Positions 10,503 through 22,309 of a DNA stretch of 64,000 nt are shown piece after piece. The notes below the pieces were generated by a model, which worked only from the letters and a program-made list of their open reading frames with translations, had not been told where the DNA came from and did no database searches. Position numbers and translations under genes: made by a program. The stretch spans positions 4,092,001 through 4,156,000 of the forward strand of contig NC_066273.1 in assembly GCF_905404315.1 (NCBI RefSeq). Direction: 5' to 3'. This DNA comes from Leptidea sinapis (Eukaryota > Arthropoda > Insecta > Lepidoptera > Pieridae). Each line of letters starts with the position of its first letter. Position 1 is the first letter of the stretch.

Positions 10503-11788
10503 TAGGGATGTGCCTGTATCGATATGTATTTTTATCGATAAAATACACAAACTTTGATTTATTAAATTGTAAATGAACTAAGTACTAGTTCTATTTTTAT
10601 TTAATTATATTATCGTTTTTAGCATTCTATAATAGAAAATTGAATGCGACTCGTTGTAAGAGTAAATGATGCATACTATTACATTTCTTAAACACTTCTT
10701 AACAATGGGTGGTGGTTATAATTTTAACATATCGCGCACCCAAGAACACTCATCATAATTTCGAGGTAAAGTTATGACTTTAAATATAAACTTTAAATAA
10801 GTATATGTTTTAACTAATGGTACCGCCAGGAATATACTGAAAAACCATTATACTACTCGGCTAAGTTGGGGGCTAGTAAGTCTTATGCTCTTACATATAT
10901 ATATATCTACATTTGTTGCCAAATTTTATAAGTTGCCCGCTAAGCTTCTTGCGTCCGTTCTTCGCAGGACCTTTGAATAATAGATGGGTTTTAAGGTTCA
11001 ATCGGTGATTTAAGTCCTATTTTAAATTTAACATATCTAGAAAGAGAAATATTGCTAGGAAAATCGTGAAGTAAGCTGTAAATTATTAAAACTATTCTTG
11101 TGATCTCTATGTAGGTCGCCAGGGTTGTTAAAACACAATAAAATTACACGCAGTCCAAACTGATGTAGTGACATAATTTGTATATGCTATTTTAAGAAGG
11201 CAGCACTGAAAATAAAACAGTTTTGTATTTATAAAGAATATATTTTGTGTAATAAATTTACCTTAATTGCACATTTTGTGTATGTGAAAACTAGATGAAT
11301 TTAAAAAAAAAACATGAAAATATTAAACCTCTCGAATCAGGCTTACGGAGCTCATACTTTATAACCGGTACACTAATATGATAAGAAATCTACTTTAAAT
11401 AGTATTTAATTTTGTTTCAGTTTTTCATTTAAGTATAAAAATACAGCTTAATATTGTATAATAATGGAATTGGAGGCCAAAACAGCCGGTCACCTGTCGA
11501 TACTCTCTTGAACCTCCGCAAAAATTAAGGCATCATCATCATTATCAACTCATCTTGATTTTTGCGGTGTGTATACGGGCTTTGTTTCTTCGTAGCCAAT
11601 GTAAAAAAACTTTTGATTCTTGCTTGTGTATTAAATCAATAAAATGTAACTGTAATAATTATTATTAAAGATAGTAATCCCTAATAAACAGGCATAAATT
11701 AATACATTACAACATAAGCATAAAAAAGTCGAATGAAATATTTTAAATGTCGATAAATCGATTCTCGATCATAACAAGCACATCACTA
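10503..11788. mobile_element. Possible non-autonomous hAT element
   Basis: The left end TAGGGATGTGC (10503-10513) is mirrored by GCACATCACTA (11778-11788), one mismatch apart, and both are followed inward by TATCGAT/ATCGATT-type sequence. TAGGGATG-type ends are typical of hAT transposons. The expected 8-bp target duplication is not convincing (about half the positions agree), and no transposase is present. A family B LINE end (about 10850-11045) lies inside. Confidence 0.4.
10850..11045 (+). mobile_element. LINE family B 3' end, degraded
   Basis: It carries ACTCGGCTAAGTTGGGGGCTAG, a relic of the TTRLxRVSK coding block, then the 3' region with GCCCGCTAAGCTTCTTGCG and 'aagtcctattttaaattt', which aligns with the intact end at 51000-51142. 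A short AT microsatellite interrupts it. Confidence 0.55.
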
Positions 11789-12413
11789 CTGACAAGATTC
11801 GATTTCCAGTGCTCGTACAGTAATTGGGATGCTAATCAGATGTTGAACTTACGCTATCCTTTTCTAGCGCTTTGAGCGTAGTATTTGCGTCACGCTCGCC
11901 CAAGGATTGCAGCGAAGTCTTCAATCACGCAGCAACAGGGCCGCGCACTCCGTCGAATAATCACTGTAGTTTGCGATGGTTGTAGGGAATAATTTTTGTT
12001 TTAAAAATATACCTTTGGATTATTAATGGACGTTGGAGTCGAACGTTTTCTGTGGCACAAGGGGACGCGGATTGTTCAGGATTTATGACTATTAAAAAAA
12101 ACCTAGGTTAGTTAAAGGGCGAGATTTTAAAGAAGCATTCCCTAGCATAATTCAAAGATATATCGCAATTTTTAAATGCTTATGTATTTTTTTTAAAGAA
12201 CATTTTCTTTGTGTTCTACAAACCACAGTGACACCAAAAAAGTAGTTTGTAGATTTGGTATTGTTTTTCTGAATGTTTGTCCAGGCAAAATACCAATAAT
12301 ATCCCGACCGCCATATTTTGCCACAGTCCTGGTATATTTTCCATGCTTCATCCTCTCACGCAGTTTGGTTCTCTTGACCTGGTCCTACTTCCTTGTGGAA
12401 TGTAACTTTAACC
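11789..12413. other. Unannotated stretch before the minisatellite
   Basis: I see no gene. A 79-codon + frame starts at 12209 and runs into the minisatellite; it has no motif and ends where the repeat begins. Confidence 0.4.
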
Positions 12414-13326
12414 ACATTTCCATCCCAAATCGCGCTACGTACGCCTAGTTCTAACTTTAACATCATTTCCATCCAAGTTCGCTCTACGTACGCCTAGTTC
12501 TAACTTTAACAACATTTCCATCCAAGTTCGCTCTACGTACACCTAGTTCTAACTTTAACATCATTTCCATCCAAGTTCGCTCTACGTACGCCTAGTTCTA
12601 ACTTTAACATCATTTCCATCCAAGTTCGCTCTACGTACGCCTAGTTTTAACTTTATCAACATTTCCATCCAAGTTCGCTCTACGTACGCCTAGTTCTAAC
12701 TTTAACAACATTTCCATCCAAGTTCGCTCTACGTACGCCTAGTTCTAACTCCAACAACATATCCATCCAAGTTCGCTCTACGTACGTCTAGCTCTAACTT
12801 TATCAACATTTCCATCCAAGTTCGCTCCACGTACGCCTAGTTCTAACTTTAACAACATATCCATCCAAGTTCGCTCTACGTACGCCTAGTTCTAACTTTA
12901 ACAACATATCCATCCAAGTTCGCTCTACGTACGCCTAGTTCTAACTTTAACAACATATCCATCCAAGTTCTCTCTACGTACGCCTAGTTCTAACTTTAAC
13001 AACATATCCATCCAAGTTCTCTCTACGTACGCCTAGTTCTAACTTTAACAACATATCCATCCAAGTTCTCTCTACGTACGCCTAGTTCTAACTTTAACAA
13101 CATATCCATCCAAGTTCGCTCTACGTACGCCTAGTTCTAACTTTAACAACATATCCATCCAAGTTCTCTCTACGTACACCTAGTTCTAACTTTAACAACA
13201 TATCCATCCAAGTTCTCTCTACGTACGCCTAGTTCTAACTTTAACAACATATCCATCCAAGTTCGCTCTACGTACGCCTAGTTCTACCTTTAACAACATA
13301 TCCATCCAAGTTCGCTCTAAGTACAC
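12414..13326. repeat. 49-bp minisatellite, 19 units
   Basis: The marker CTACGTAC (with variants CCACGTAC and CTAAGTAC) recurs 19 times at exactly 49-bp spacing, from 12435 to 13317. Each unit contains CATCCAAGTTCGC, CTACGTACGCC and TAGTTCTAACTTTAACAAC. Variants are grouped: CATTTCC units lie to the left and CATATCC units to the right, while several neighbouring right-hand units share CTCTCTACG instead of CGCTCTACG. This pattern indicates local expansion by unequal exchange. The units contain no spacers and no ORF crosses the array. Confidence 0.95.
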
Positions 13327-13336
13327 GATTAAACGC

Positions 13337-13387
13337 GTGTGGCGATCAATCACGCGTACGTACCTACGCTGTGATTGATCGCCACAC
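13337..13387. repeat. Perfect 17-bp stem hairpin beside the minisatellite
   Basis: GTGTGGCGATCAATCAC (13337-13353) is followed after 17 bases by its exact complement (13371-13387). The loop contains CGTACGTAC, similar to the TACGTACG core of the array units. It may be the terminal hairpin of an element that carries the array, or a satellite boundary. Confidence 0.85.
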
Positions 13388-13775
13388 ATCGAAATGGTGA
13401 AGATAATAATTTATAGCCTTTCAATGATTAACACTATTTCTTTAACTGTCAAATTCAGCAAAACTTTACTGCATCACACCAAAACAAGTTAAAATATCGC
13501 CTCTAGATCAGTATCCAAAAACCATATTTCTCCTTCACAAAGAGCCGAGAGAATTCCCGGTATCTTGGTCTGAGATCGGGCACGAACCGCCGCTCCTCGA
13601 CAATCGAGATGCTATCGGCCCCACCTCGTTATTGGTACCTGGCTTTGTTGGACCACTACCGACAAAACCACATTATTTTGTATTAATTATTTTTTAAATT
13701 AAATTCTAATGTTAGCTTTGTACCGGAGTCGAAAACTTTAATTAGAGTAATGTCTGCTTCAATTTGCTTTCGCTT

Positions 13776-14020
13776 AGGGTTACCATCCATCCGGATAAAT
13801 CCGGACATGTCCGGACTTTTCGACTCTAGTCCGGATTTTGTCCGGCTCTCTAACCTATCCGAATTTTATTTTGAATGAGATGGAATTTAGAAATTATACT
13901 ACATATCAATTATATTAAATAAGTATTCGAAATATAAACGAGATTAGCTAACAGTCCGGACTTTTATCGATTTGTCAGGCTTTTTTTTCAGGACTTTTCA
14001 AATTACTAAAAGGTAACCTT
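13776..14020. mobile_element. TIR element with TCCGGA blocks (MITE-like)
   Basis: GGTTACC (13778-13784) and GGTAACC (14012-14018) form short inverted ends. Inside, TCCGGA-type motifs recur (ATCCGGATAAATCCGGACAT, GTCCGGACTTTTCGA, AGTCCGGACTTTTATCG). The short TIR and lack of an ORF suggest a non-autonomous DNA transposon. No target duplication could be fixed. Confidence 0.45.
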
Positions 14021-14097
14021 TCTTGTGCTAGCAACCAGCATCATTCTGAGGTGTGGCCAATTCGTGGCAATGGTAATTAATTATATATTATGTAGTA

Positions 14098-14309
14098 CTA
14101 GCCGTTCCCGCCCGCTTCGCAGGAGGAATTTTAAAATGAAATAAATTAAATTTTATTAATCTTATTACAAATACAATAAAAGAATAAGTAGCCATAAACC
14201 ATCTAGGATAAATTTCGCATTGAATGGTGTTAGTTTCATGTCGATACGATCTGTGGTTTAGGCGTGACTGAACCTCAAACAAAGACCATTTTCATTATAT
14301 ATATATAGA
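14098..14309 (-). mobile_element. Helitron-like element, short
   Basis: The + strand begins CTAGCCGTTCCCGCCCGCTT, the complement of an AAGCGGGCGGGAACGGCTAG end, and closes at a TATATATATAGAT run, the complement of a TCTATATATATA start. It belongs to the CTAG-ending group seen throughout the window. Confidence 0.5.
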
Positions 14310-16145
14310 TTATCACAGCGTATTTTTACGATAAGCGCGCACACCTACATATACCAAATTCAACAACCTGACGTTAGCTGTTCAAGTAGACCATTTGTAT
14401 CATACTTCAGCTATATACCAAGTCTCTCGCAAGTCATATGTCTACTGATCCACAACCAAAGTATTAGGCAATGGGTTAACCATTAAATTAAGTAAAAGAA
14501 TTTCAATATAAGGTGTAATATACAAAATAAAATTTTCATTTCTATATCATTGTATAAAATAATGTAATAATATTTAAATAAACGTTAACTAATACCTTCT
14601 TTATTACAATATTGTTCTTACTTCTTTCTACAAACGTAAAATAGCACGAGAAATAAAAAATTTAAAGGATTTTTGGAAAAATACACGTCTTTTTTATTTA
14701 AATACATTAAAAAAAATATTTCTCCCAAAAGCATACATGCGTCTGTAAATATGGAACATATTTTATTACTATATTTAAGTACAATACTTTGATTACATTA
14801 ATTGAATTAATAATAATTATAACTTTATTTCCCAAACATTACAATAATTAATATACAAGTTAAAAATGTTTCTAAATTATATTATTAATAATTTACATAC
14901 AATACAGGTAGCAAAGACAGCTAAACTAGTATGAACTGTGTTTCAGCTGTCATTGACTACTCGGTCAAATCGACAAACATACGACGGTACATAGTGAAAT
15001 CAAATTATCAAAATCAGATAAAATAAAATAACAACTGTCTAAATACAAAAGTGAGAATAAAATTAAAATAAAAGTATAACTTCTGAGAATGTGTGTGTAT
15101 TGGTGTGCGCGCGCGTGTGCGAGTGTGTGTGTGTACTGTGTGTATGGGTGTGATAGTGTTTAGATATGTTATTAAGATTTGTATATATTATTAAGATATT
15201 TTACTGTATTAAATTCTCGGTCTCATGGAAATTCAGCCCATGGAGCCAGTTTTTGGTTGTTTTCTTGCATTCTAATAAAGTCTGTGGGTATATTATGTTT
15301 AGTCTTGCGTTGGCTGCATTATATATCTGGGTACTGTATGTAATGGAACTTACATTAGTTTTTTCTCATGTATTGCAGATATTTATCGATCTTACCATCC
15401 GCCATTGCCAATTTATCTCTTCTAATAAAATAAAAACACTCTTACTGCACATCATGTTAAGTTATATTTTCATTCACTTTTTAACTCGTGTTCAAAGGTC
15501 GTTCGTTCCGCTCTTATGGTGGGTGGTCTTGAAATACCTTGTTTGTTAGTTTTGAGTGATGGAGAGGCATATAATTAAGTGCGGTTTCCTCTTGGTTTCC
15601 CCGCCTCAGACTGGGGCAGGAATTTTAAAATCGGTTATAATCTAGCAGGACTTAATAAGCTTATTATAAAAGCCAATTTGATTATGATTTATGTTCTATG
15701 GTTCCGTGCCCGAAGGAACCCGAAAATAGTAAAATCTGCTGCCTCAAAAACTGTAATATTTAGCCTGCTGTAATTTAGAGAGAATTTGTATTACTATTTC
15801 CGCTATGACAACTGATAGTAAAAAACAAGATGGCGATTTAAAATCTGATCCAGAACCTATAGAGTGTGATTTTTATTTTATTTAATAAGAACACTTTTTA
15901 CATAATGATATAAATATTGTCAATCTTTAAGAGTTGGCTAGTTATTGAACTTAACAAACTTATGTGTACTTAACTAAAATTTTGTTTTAATCTAAACTAT
16001 TGAAAATATGTAGAATATAGAATCGACTAGCACATAACGGTTTTTTTTTATTGATGTACTTTCACTTACACATCTAATCAAAACATTGTTTTATGTAAAT
16101 ATTTGAACACTATATGGTGTGTTTTGACTTTTGAACAATACCATA
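14310..16145. other. Unannotated AT-rich DNA with a GT microsatellite
   Basis: A GT/GC-rich microsatellite lies at about 15088-15150. Open frames at 15166-15549 and 15579-15773 show no motif. A 26-codon ORF (15805-15885) has an acidic composition unlike the random frames around it, but nothing identifies it. Confidence 0.4.
15088..15150. repeat. GT/GC microsatellite
   Basis: An imperfect run of GT and GC dinucleotides interrupted by TATT, GAG and TACT. Confidence 0.8.
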
Positions 16146-16496
16146 TCTTATTATATATAAATTACGTGACACTTTGTTTGTCCGCGATGGACTCCTAAAC
16201 TAATGAACGGATTTTAGTAGTGTGCGGAGTGCAGTTTAGTCCAACTTGAGAGATAGGATACTTTTTATTTCGATTGGGGACCCATAATTATTTTTATTTC
16301 CAATATTTGTTTTGTATGGACATATTTTCTATGAGAGAATTTATTGACGCACGATTTGACAGTTCCACTGTGAAACAATTTCATTATAAAAACATGGAGC
16401 ATATGTTACGAAATAATTCTTGATGTTATGATATATTATTGACAAATACAGTATTTTATTTATTATGTACAGAACAACGTCTGTCGAGTCAGCTAG
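16146..16496 (+). mobile_element. Helitron-like element
   Basis: It starts TCTTATTATATATAAATTAC and ends GTCTGTCGAGTCAGCTAG. Its middle block ('atgagagaatttattgacgc', then TGTGAAACAATTTCATTA) is shared with the minus copies at 43703-44042 and 48473-48849. It is a non-coding member of one subfamily. Confidence 0.6.
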
Positions 16497-16977
16497 TAAT
16501 ATATAAGTTATGAGTTATTTAGTTAGGTAACAGGTTATACATGTGTATAAAAGATAATCTGTTTATCACAATGTAGATATTTTGATGACATTGAAGAAAT
16601 ATCACCGTGTTCACAATATATAGATGCAAACACGGGAGTGTTAGTCATGTATCACTTTATTATATTATTATTTCGTATTTTAAGATGACGCCATATTGAA
16701 ATGTAGCGTGACATAATTTAAAATAGCGAACGATCAAAGAAACCTTATAATGTAGTTCAAAACATGCGGTATCAAATGAAGACCAATCTTTATTTAGTAC
16801 TCTCACATCTTTATTGATAGCACAAAACAAAAATTAATTGATAAGTTATTAATGAAGAAAATATACTAATTCATAATATAAGGTAGTTAAGCTGGAATCA
16901 TTTAAAAAAAAAATTGAATAAATACTAGTTAATGCGTAATATAAGTGATTTCTAATCTCATTACATATAACTAATTT

Positions 16978-17310
16978 TTCAAATTCAAATATTTTTATTC
17001 AAAATAGGATGTGACATCACTTATTGAAAGTCAAAAACTACCACCCATTCCAAAATGAATGCCTCAGACCTGAGAAGAATGGGCGCAACAAACTCAGCGG
17101 GCTTTTTTTTCATCGAATAAATATGTTTACAATGTAATATTGTACAATTAAACTTATTATTTAATAGCCTGAGGGCGATCACTCCATTCCCAATCTGTGT
17201 TCAATTAAGAAAGTCATTTATGTTATAGTAACCTTTACCACACAAACGTTTTTTAACAATTCTTTTGAATAACGTTATACTTTTGTTTTGAACATTTTCT
17301 GGGATATACA
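16978..17310 (-). mobile_element. LINE family B 3' end
   Basis: It begins at the A-rich end (AATTCAAATATTTTTATTC on +) and runs through 'gatgtgacatcacttattga', GCCCGCTGAGTT complement, and the coding remnant for the TDWEWSD-type tail, with small deletions relative to 3406-3878. It stops at 'gaacattttctgggata' (5' truncation). Confidence 0.7.
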
Positions 17311-17490
17311 TACATATAAATACGGGAATTTTATTGGCAGGTAGCTGATGTAATAAGGAGTAACTTAGGCTACGTTTATTTTGGGATTATTTTATTTTAG
17401 AAAAACAAAGTAATGTTGCAATGTACACGAAACTGTTTACCTAGGTTTACCTTAATTTATATGACAAAACAACGTTTGCCGGGTCAGCTA
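17311..17490 (+). mobile_element. Partial Helitron-like element
   Basis: It ends with GACAAAACAACGTTTGCCGGGTCAGCTA (17463-17490, quoted here in two halves: GACAAAACAACG then TTTGCCGGGTCAGCTA), matching the 3' end at 3350. The 5' part adjoins the LINE family B copy and may have been cut by it. Confidence 0.5.
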
Positions 17491-17937
17491 ATATTTGCTA
17501 TATTGCTCGTAACTCCACTAACTTATACTGAATTGTTACTACATAATAATACATAAGTTATTACAGCAGTCAAAGTTAGTTTCTCGGCATCCTATTTCAG
17601 TCAGAACTCAGAACTAGTTTTCTAAGAAAGCAAAGCAAAGTTAAACCATTGTTGGTTGAAATGGTGGTATTATTCATGCAGGAACCCTCTATAAATAAGG
17701 GCATTGTGGCTCGAGCAGTCTGCAGGTAGCGTTTTTTGTCTATTTGCCGATACTTGTAGTGAAAAAGTTTAATTTATTGCGTCGTTTTAGCGGGAGTATT
17801 GTGAAGATGAATTGTTTTGTTTTAGGACACTATAGAATATCGAGTGGACATGGAATCCCGCTGCGTTATTGTATTTTAAAATTAACGAGCTGTACATAAT
17901 ATATTTATTATTTAAATAGTTAATAGCTTACCTGCTG
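17491..17937. other. Unannotated stretch
   Basis: I see no gene or repeat family here. Confidence 0.35.
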
Positions 17938-18248
17938 CCTAGTAGTGGGAGGCTCCTTTGAACAGGATGCCGGCTCGATTATGGGTACCACAACGGCGCC
18001 TATTTCTGTCGTGAAGCAGCAGTAATGTGTAAATATAACTGTGTTTCGATCTGAAGGACGCCGTAGCTAATGAAATTATTGGGCAAATGAGACTTGACAT
18101 GTTATGTCTCAAGGTGACGAGCTCGGTTGTAGTGCCGCTCAGATTTTTTGGGTTTTTCAATAATATTGAGCGGCACTGCATTGGGCTGTAATAGGCAGAG
18201 CGTATCAATGACCATCAGCTGACCGTCCTGCTCGTCTCGTCCCTTATT
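17938..18248 (+). mobile_element. S1 short retroposon, near full length
   Basis: From GTGGGAGGCTCCTTTGAACA to CGTCCCTTATTTTCATAAAAA, this copy has all S1 landmarks, including the GTGCCGCTCAG/TTGAGCGGCAC hairpin. An A-rich 3' tail is present. Confidence 0.75.
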
Positions 18249-18254
18249 TTCATA

Positions 18255-18415
18255 AAAACACTCTTGCACAAATTATCTTGCCTCAAAGGCATAGCCTTGT
18301 ACTATGTGTGCAAGACAACGATATATTTAATACAATATACTTACTTAAACATACATAAATACAAATAAACATCCATGACTCGGAAACAAACATTCATATT
18401 CATCATATAAAATGA
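18255..18415 (-). mobile_element. SINE tail, reverse copy
   Basis: Its complement matches the tail of the SINE at 2830-2985: ATATGAATGTTTGTTTCCGA, then repeated ATGTATGTTTA motifs, then TTAAATATATCGTTGTC. The tRNA-like head is missing, so it is 5'-truncated. Confidence 0.6.
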
Positions 18416-20986
18416 TTAAAGTTTAAATATTTCACCATCCGAAACGAATTTACTTCACAATTTCATAGGTTAATTTATTAATACGCAAATAAATTTAACA
18501 ATTTTACAACATCAACTCAATTTCATAACAATTATTGATGGATGCATAAAAAATTCAATGTGATATCACCGAGACAGATGTAGATAATGTTGTTAATACA
18601 TGGATACCTTACTACAACCAAATTTTATTATAACAGAAGACATCTGTCCTCGTTTATTCAGGTAATCGAGAAAAAAGACCATTATTAAAAAGTACAAACA
18701 TTCCAGTTCCTATTTCATTCAAGTCCTTGTGATTCCTCTAAAGCAGCGATCTTGGGCAAAGGCAATGAAACCATTCATTCCTCTTTCTATCTAATACCAT
18801 AAATAGAACCCCTGAGTAAGAGATGACTAATATTCCTTTATTCGAGTCGGTTTAGGAGTAAATATATTGAACGAACACCCGACTTCTAATGTGCCCGATG
18901 TTATAAAATTTATAGTATATTTTTTTGTTTCACTCAAAACCAAACAATAATGAATAAATAATGTAAATTGTTAACTGATGTGTGATCACATATTATTACT
19001 GTAATGTTTCGAACTGAGATTGACATTTGACAGAGTTGTCAACTTGTCAGTCAGAACTTTAGGAACTTCAGAAATTGACAAGCTAATACATAATCTTGTT
19101 TACTCAGTCTACGCATTAGTTACTATATAATCATATTTAAGGCGACGTCACCAAATGGCCCAACGCTGGTTTTCAAACCAGCAAATATGCTGAGTTGGGA
19201 CCACTTTGTGACGTATAGAAAATAATATTTCTCAATTTTGTTTTATGTTTTTTTGTACTATATCGTCATGAATAAACTTTTTTCTTCCTTTCTTTCTTTT
19301 CTAAAAACCCATAAAGAGTTTTACAATTATTGGTTTTATGTATTTTGCTAACATACTTAATGGTTTTATGTTATTTGAAGTTGTAGTACATCTACACAAA
19401 CAATAATAATGCATTGAAAGCGAAAGATGAACCTACATCCAAAAATGGCTCCCGTTTAATAGCAAAAGCGCCGTAATCGGACCGGAATTTCGTCCTAAAC
19501 AAACAATGATTTCCATTAATGTCAGTCGGACGAACAGACGGCCACGTATATTTATTGATTTATTGATCGTAAGCAGAAATCTTCGGGCGTAATTTGAACG
19601 GCACGAAAGCACGAAGATATTTGGGTGCGGACAGAGAAATGTTTAGACAGGCTTATGATTTATATTTAGAGTTTTTTGTAACGCCCAACGCATACGTCTT
19701 AGGTAATCATTTATATTTAAACATATTTTTAAATGTGTATTCTTGAATATACTGAGAATACGTCGAATGTGATCATTAATTTAAAACATACTTTGAAAAA
19801 TATACTGTTCTGTTTAGTTCTATGCATTTATTTTGATCTAAATGCGTGACTATTATATGTATACATCGTGAAATATCTAAAACACTATTTTTTATTGATA
19901 TTGCTGTAAGAAGTGAACATAATTAAATACTTCGTGAATGATAAAGCGGAAAGATCCGGATAGGTATATATATGTAAATATAATAAATAGATATGTTTTA
20001 TCAACTTTTTTTTGGAGAGAAATACATATTAAGTGACCTAAATACTGGTTGTAAATCTTCTGTTTAAAGCAAATTGGGTGATATCTTACCTTCTCTCTTA
20101 GTTTGTAGAAACTTGCAAGAAAAAAAGGATTGTGTGGTATATCATAATAAACATTTAACTAAAAATTTTTGGAATAATATTCCATTAAGGGTATAAAAAT
20201 CGCTTTATCAATCTTAATTTTATACTTGGAAAATTGGAATGATATGAGTAATAGTCTATAGACACTATATACACTACACGGACAGCTGCTGCGAACTATA
20301 GGCGCGCCCGAGCGTCACGCGACATGCAACACACAGACGAAAAAGTTTGAGACGATGTAATAAAAGTTTCACTTTAATAACGTTCGCCTATTCTATGCTG
20401 ACATATTATTTAACCTTGAAAATATTAACTGCGCACAGCCTCCGTCAGGTGATTACTCCGGTGTTGCAAGGGTGCAAAGGCGGCAGTAATTACTTCCGAT
20501 AAGGTGACCAACAAACTCATTTGCTCTTCTATTTAATGTGTTTTGATTCCATTAAAAAAACTAGCTTAACCATAATAAGAATAAATATTATAATATATCA
20601 ACTCCATTCCACTTGTGTTCCAGTTTCCTTGCCAGCTAAGCAGATGCACATGTCTGTTACGAGAACCCGACGTTTTTTATTTCATTTTCACCCTTAATCA
20701 GAAACACATGGGAGAAAGAGACAAAATGTCGACGCTACAAATTATTTTAAAGCCTCGTGATATTAAGTAAGTATAAGAAACGTAGCCGTATATCTGTTAC
20801 TAAATGTCCGTAATAAGTCTCACCATTTTATTTTTTATGATCGTTATAATGAAACAAGCAGTCGCCCGCGGCTTCACATCACTTATCATTGAGCCGGGTT
20901 TTGTTCACAAACTCATAAATATTATATTATACGCGGAACTCTTTTTCATTTTTAAACTATAAAGTAGGTATTCTAAGTCTGGTCTT
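18416..20986. other. Mostly unannotated AT-rich DNA
   Basis: No coding sequence is recognised. One candidate retroposon end (19131-19312) is listed separately. Confidence 0.4.
19131..19312 (+). mobile_element. Putative retroposon 3' end
   Basis: It contains a palindromic block (GCTGGTTTTCAAACCAGC, 19163-19180), then GAATAAACTTTTTT and a (CTTT)n-like tail ending near 19300. A polyadenylation-like hexamer followed by a simple tail suggests a retroposed 3' end. The family is not identified. Confidence 0.4.
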
Positions 20987-21208
20987 TTTTTATGAAAATA
21001 CGGGACGAGACGAGCAGGGCGTTCAGCTGACGGTAATTGCTACGTGCTACCCATTACATTGCAGTGCCGCTCCGGATTCTTGAAAAGTCAAAAAATTCTG
21101 AGCGGCACTACAATTACGCTCGTCAGTGAGACATAAGATGTTAAGTCTCATTTGCCCAGTAATTTCACTAGCTACGGCGCCCTTCAGACCGAAACACAGT
21201 AATGCTTC
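20987..21208 (-). mobile_element. S1 short retroposon copy (truncated)
   Basis: The A-rich end lies at the left (TTTTTTTATGAAAATACGGG). It has the GCCGCTCCGG/CTGAGCGGC hairpin region and stops after 'cacagtaatgctt', the same truncation zone as the copy at 4391-4612. Confidence 0.7.
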
Positions 21209-21462
21209 ATTTAAGCTTGGAAAGGCAATTCTTAATCGGCATCAATAAAGACAGAAATGAATAACATTTTTTTTAATTATTGCCACGCGCCTTAAACAAT
21301 ACAGATCCCAATTAACAGGAACGGAAAAATAGATCGACTCCGAAGAAATACTGCTCGAAACTCTATTATAATTCACGTTCTTGTGAGATAATGAAATATC
21401 GTGAAGAACGTTTGTTAGCTATGAGTGACAGGTAGCCACTTATCGGGACACGGGCTAGTCTA

Positions 21463-21755
21463 TCTAATATATAAAATACTCATGTCGCGGTGTTTGTAGT
21501 TAAACTCCTTCGAAACGGCTTGACCGATTCTCATGAAATTTTGAGTGCGTGAATTGAGTCGGACAATATCTATTTTTCATCCCCCTAAATGTTAAGGGTG
21601 GTCGCCAATTTTTTTTGACATTTTTTTTAAATTTGATTATGAGTCAGCATTATAAAATACATACTTACAACTTCAAATTTTCCCATCTACGATCAACAGT
21701 TACTTTTGTATCGCGATTTTAATATCGGCAATACAACGTTTGCTGGGTCAGCTAG
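21463..21755 (+). mobile_element. Helitron-like element, first of a tandem pair
   Basis: It runs from TCTAATATATAAAATACTC to TTTGCTGGGTCAGCTAG. The base before it is A. The body contains 'ctccttcgaaacggcttgac' and 'catccccctaaatgttaagg'. Its last base directly abuts the TC of the next copy. Confidence 0.7.
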
Positions 21756-22040
21756 TCTAATATATAAAATTCTCATGTCGCGGTGTTTGTAGTTAAACTC
21801 CTTCGAAACGGCTTGACCGATTCTCATGAAATTTTGAGTGCGTATTGGGTAGGTCTGAGAATCGGACAACATCTTTTTTTCATCCCCCTAAATGTTAAGG
21901 GTGGTGCACGCCAAATTTTTTTTATTTGTTTGATTATGAGTTAGCATTAAAAAATACATACAACTTCAAATTTTCTCCCATCTACGATCAACAGTTCGCG
22001 ATTTTAATATCGGCAATACAACGTTTGCTGGGTCAGCTAG
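21756..22040 (+). mobile_element. Helitron-like element, second of a tandem pair
   Basis: It has the same start (TCTAATATATAAAATTCTC) and end (TTTGCTGGGTCAGCTAG) as the previous copy and is followed by T. It differs from the first by several indels (for example, it keeps 'attgggtaggtctgagaatc'), so the two are not a very recent duplication. Confidence 0.7.
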
Positions 22041-22043
22041 TAT

Positions 22044-22299
22044 TAATATATAATCAACGTAAATATAAACTCCAAAAAAAGCTGTACACAAAATAAAATT
22101 ACATCTTTCACATAAGTCATAACATCATCCACGTAAACATGAATGAAAATTAAGACTACGGGGCAGAACTCTTATGAAATTTATAATGGTACCAAATGAT
22201 TCCGCATCAAACTAAAGAAGAATCACGTATATCGGTGTACATACTAAAAAATACCAATCGAATTGAGAACCTCCTCCTTTTTGAAGTCGGTTAAAAATA
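22044..22299 (-). repeat. Interspersed repeat P
   Basis: Its complement opens with TTAACCGACTTCAAAAAGGA and GGTTCTCAATTCGATTGGTA and ends near TTGATTATATATTA. Related copies are at 25527-25623 and 32646-32945. There is no ORF. Confidence 0.6.
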
Positions 22300-22309
22300 T
22301 AATATAGTA

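Noticed and set aside
12414..13326. CRISPR-like array
   Set aside because: The whole 49-bp unit is repeated with no unique spacers; it is a minisatellite in animal DNA.
15166..15549. 127-codon hydrophobic frame on +
   Set aside because: Its hydrophobic look comes from T-rich sequence; no promoter, homologue or motif is evident.
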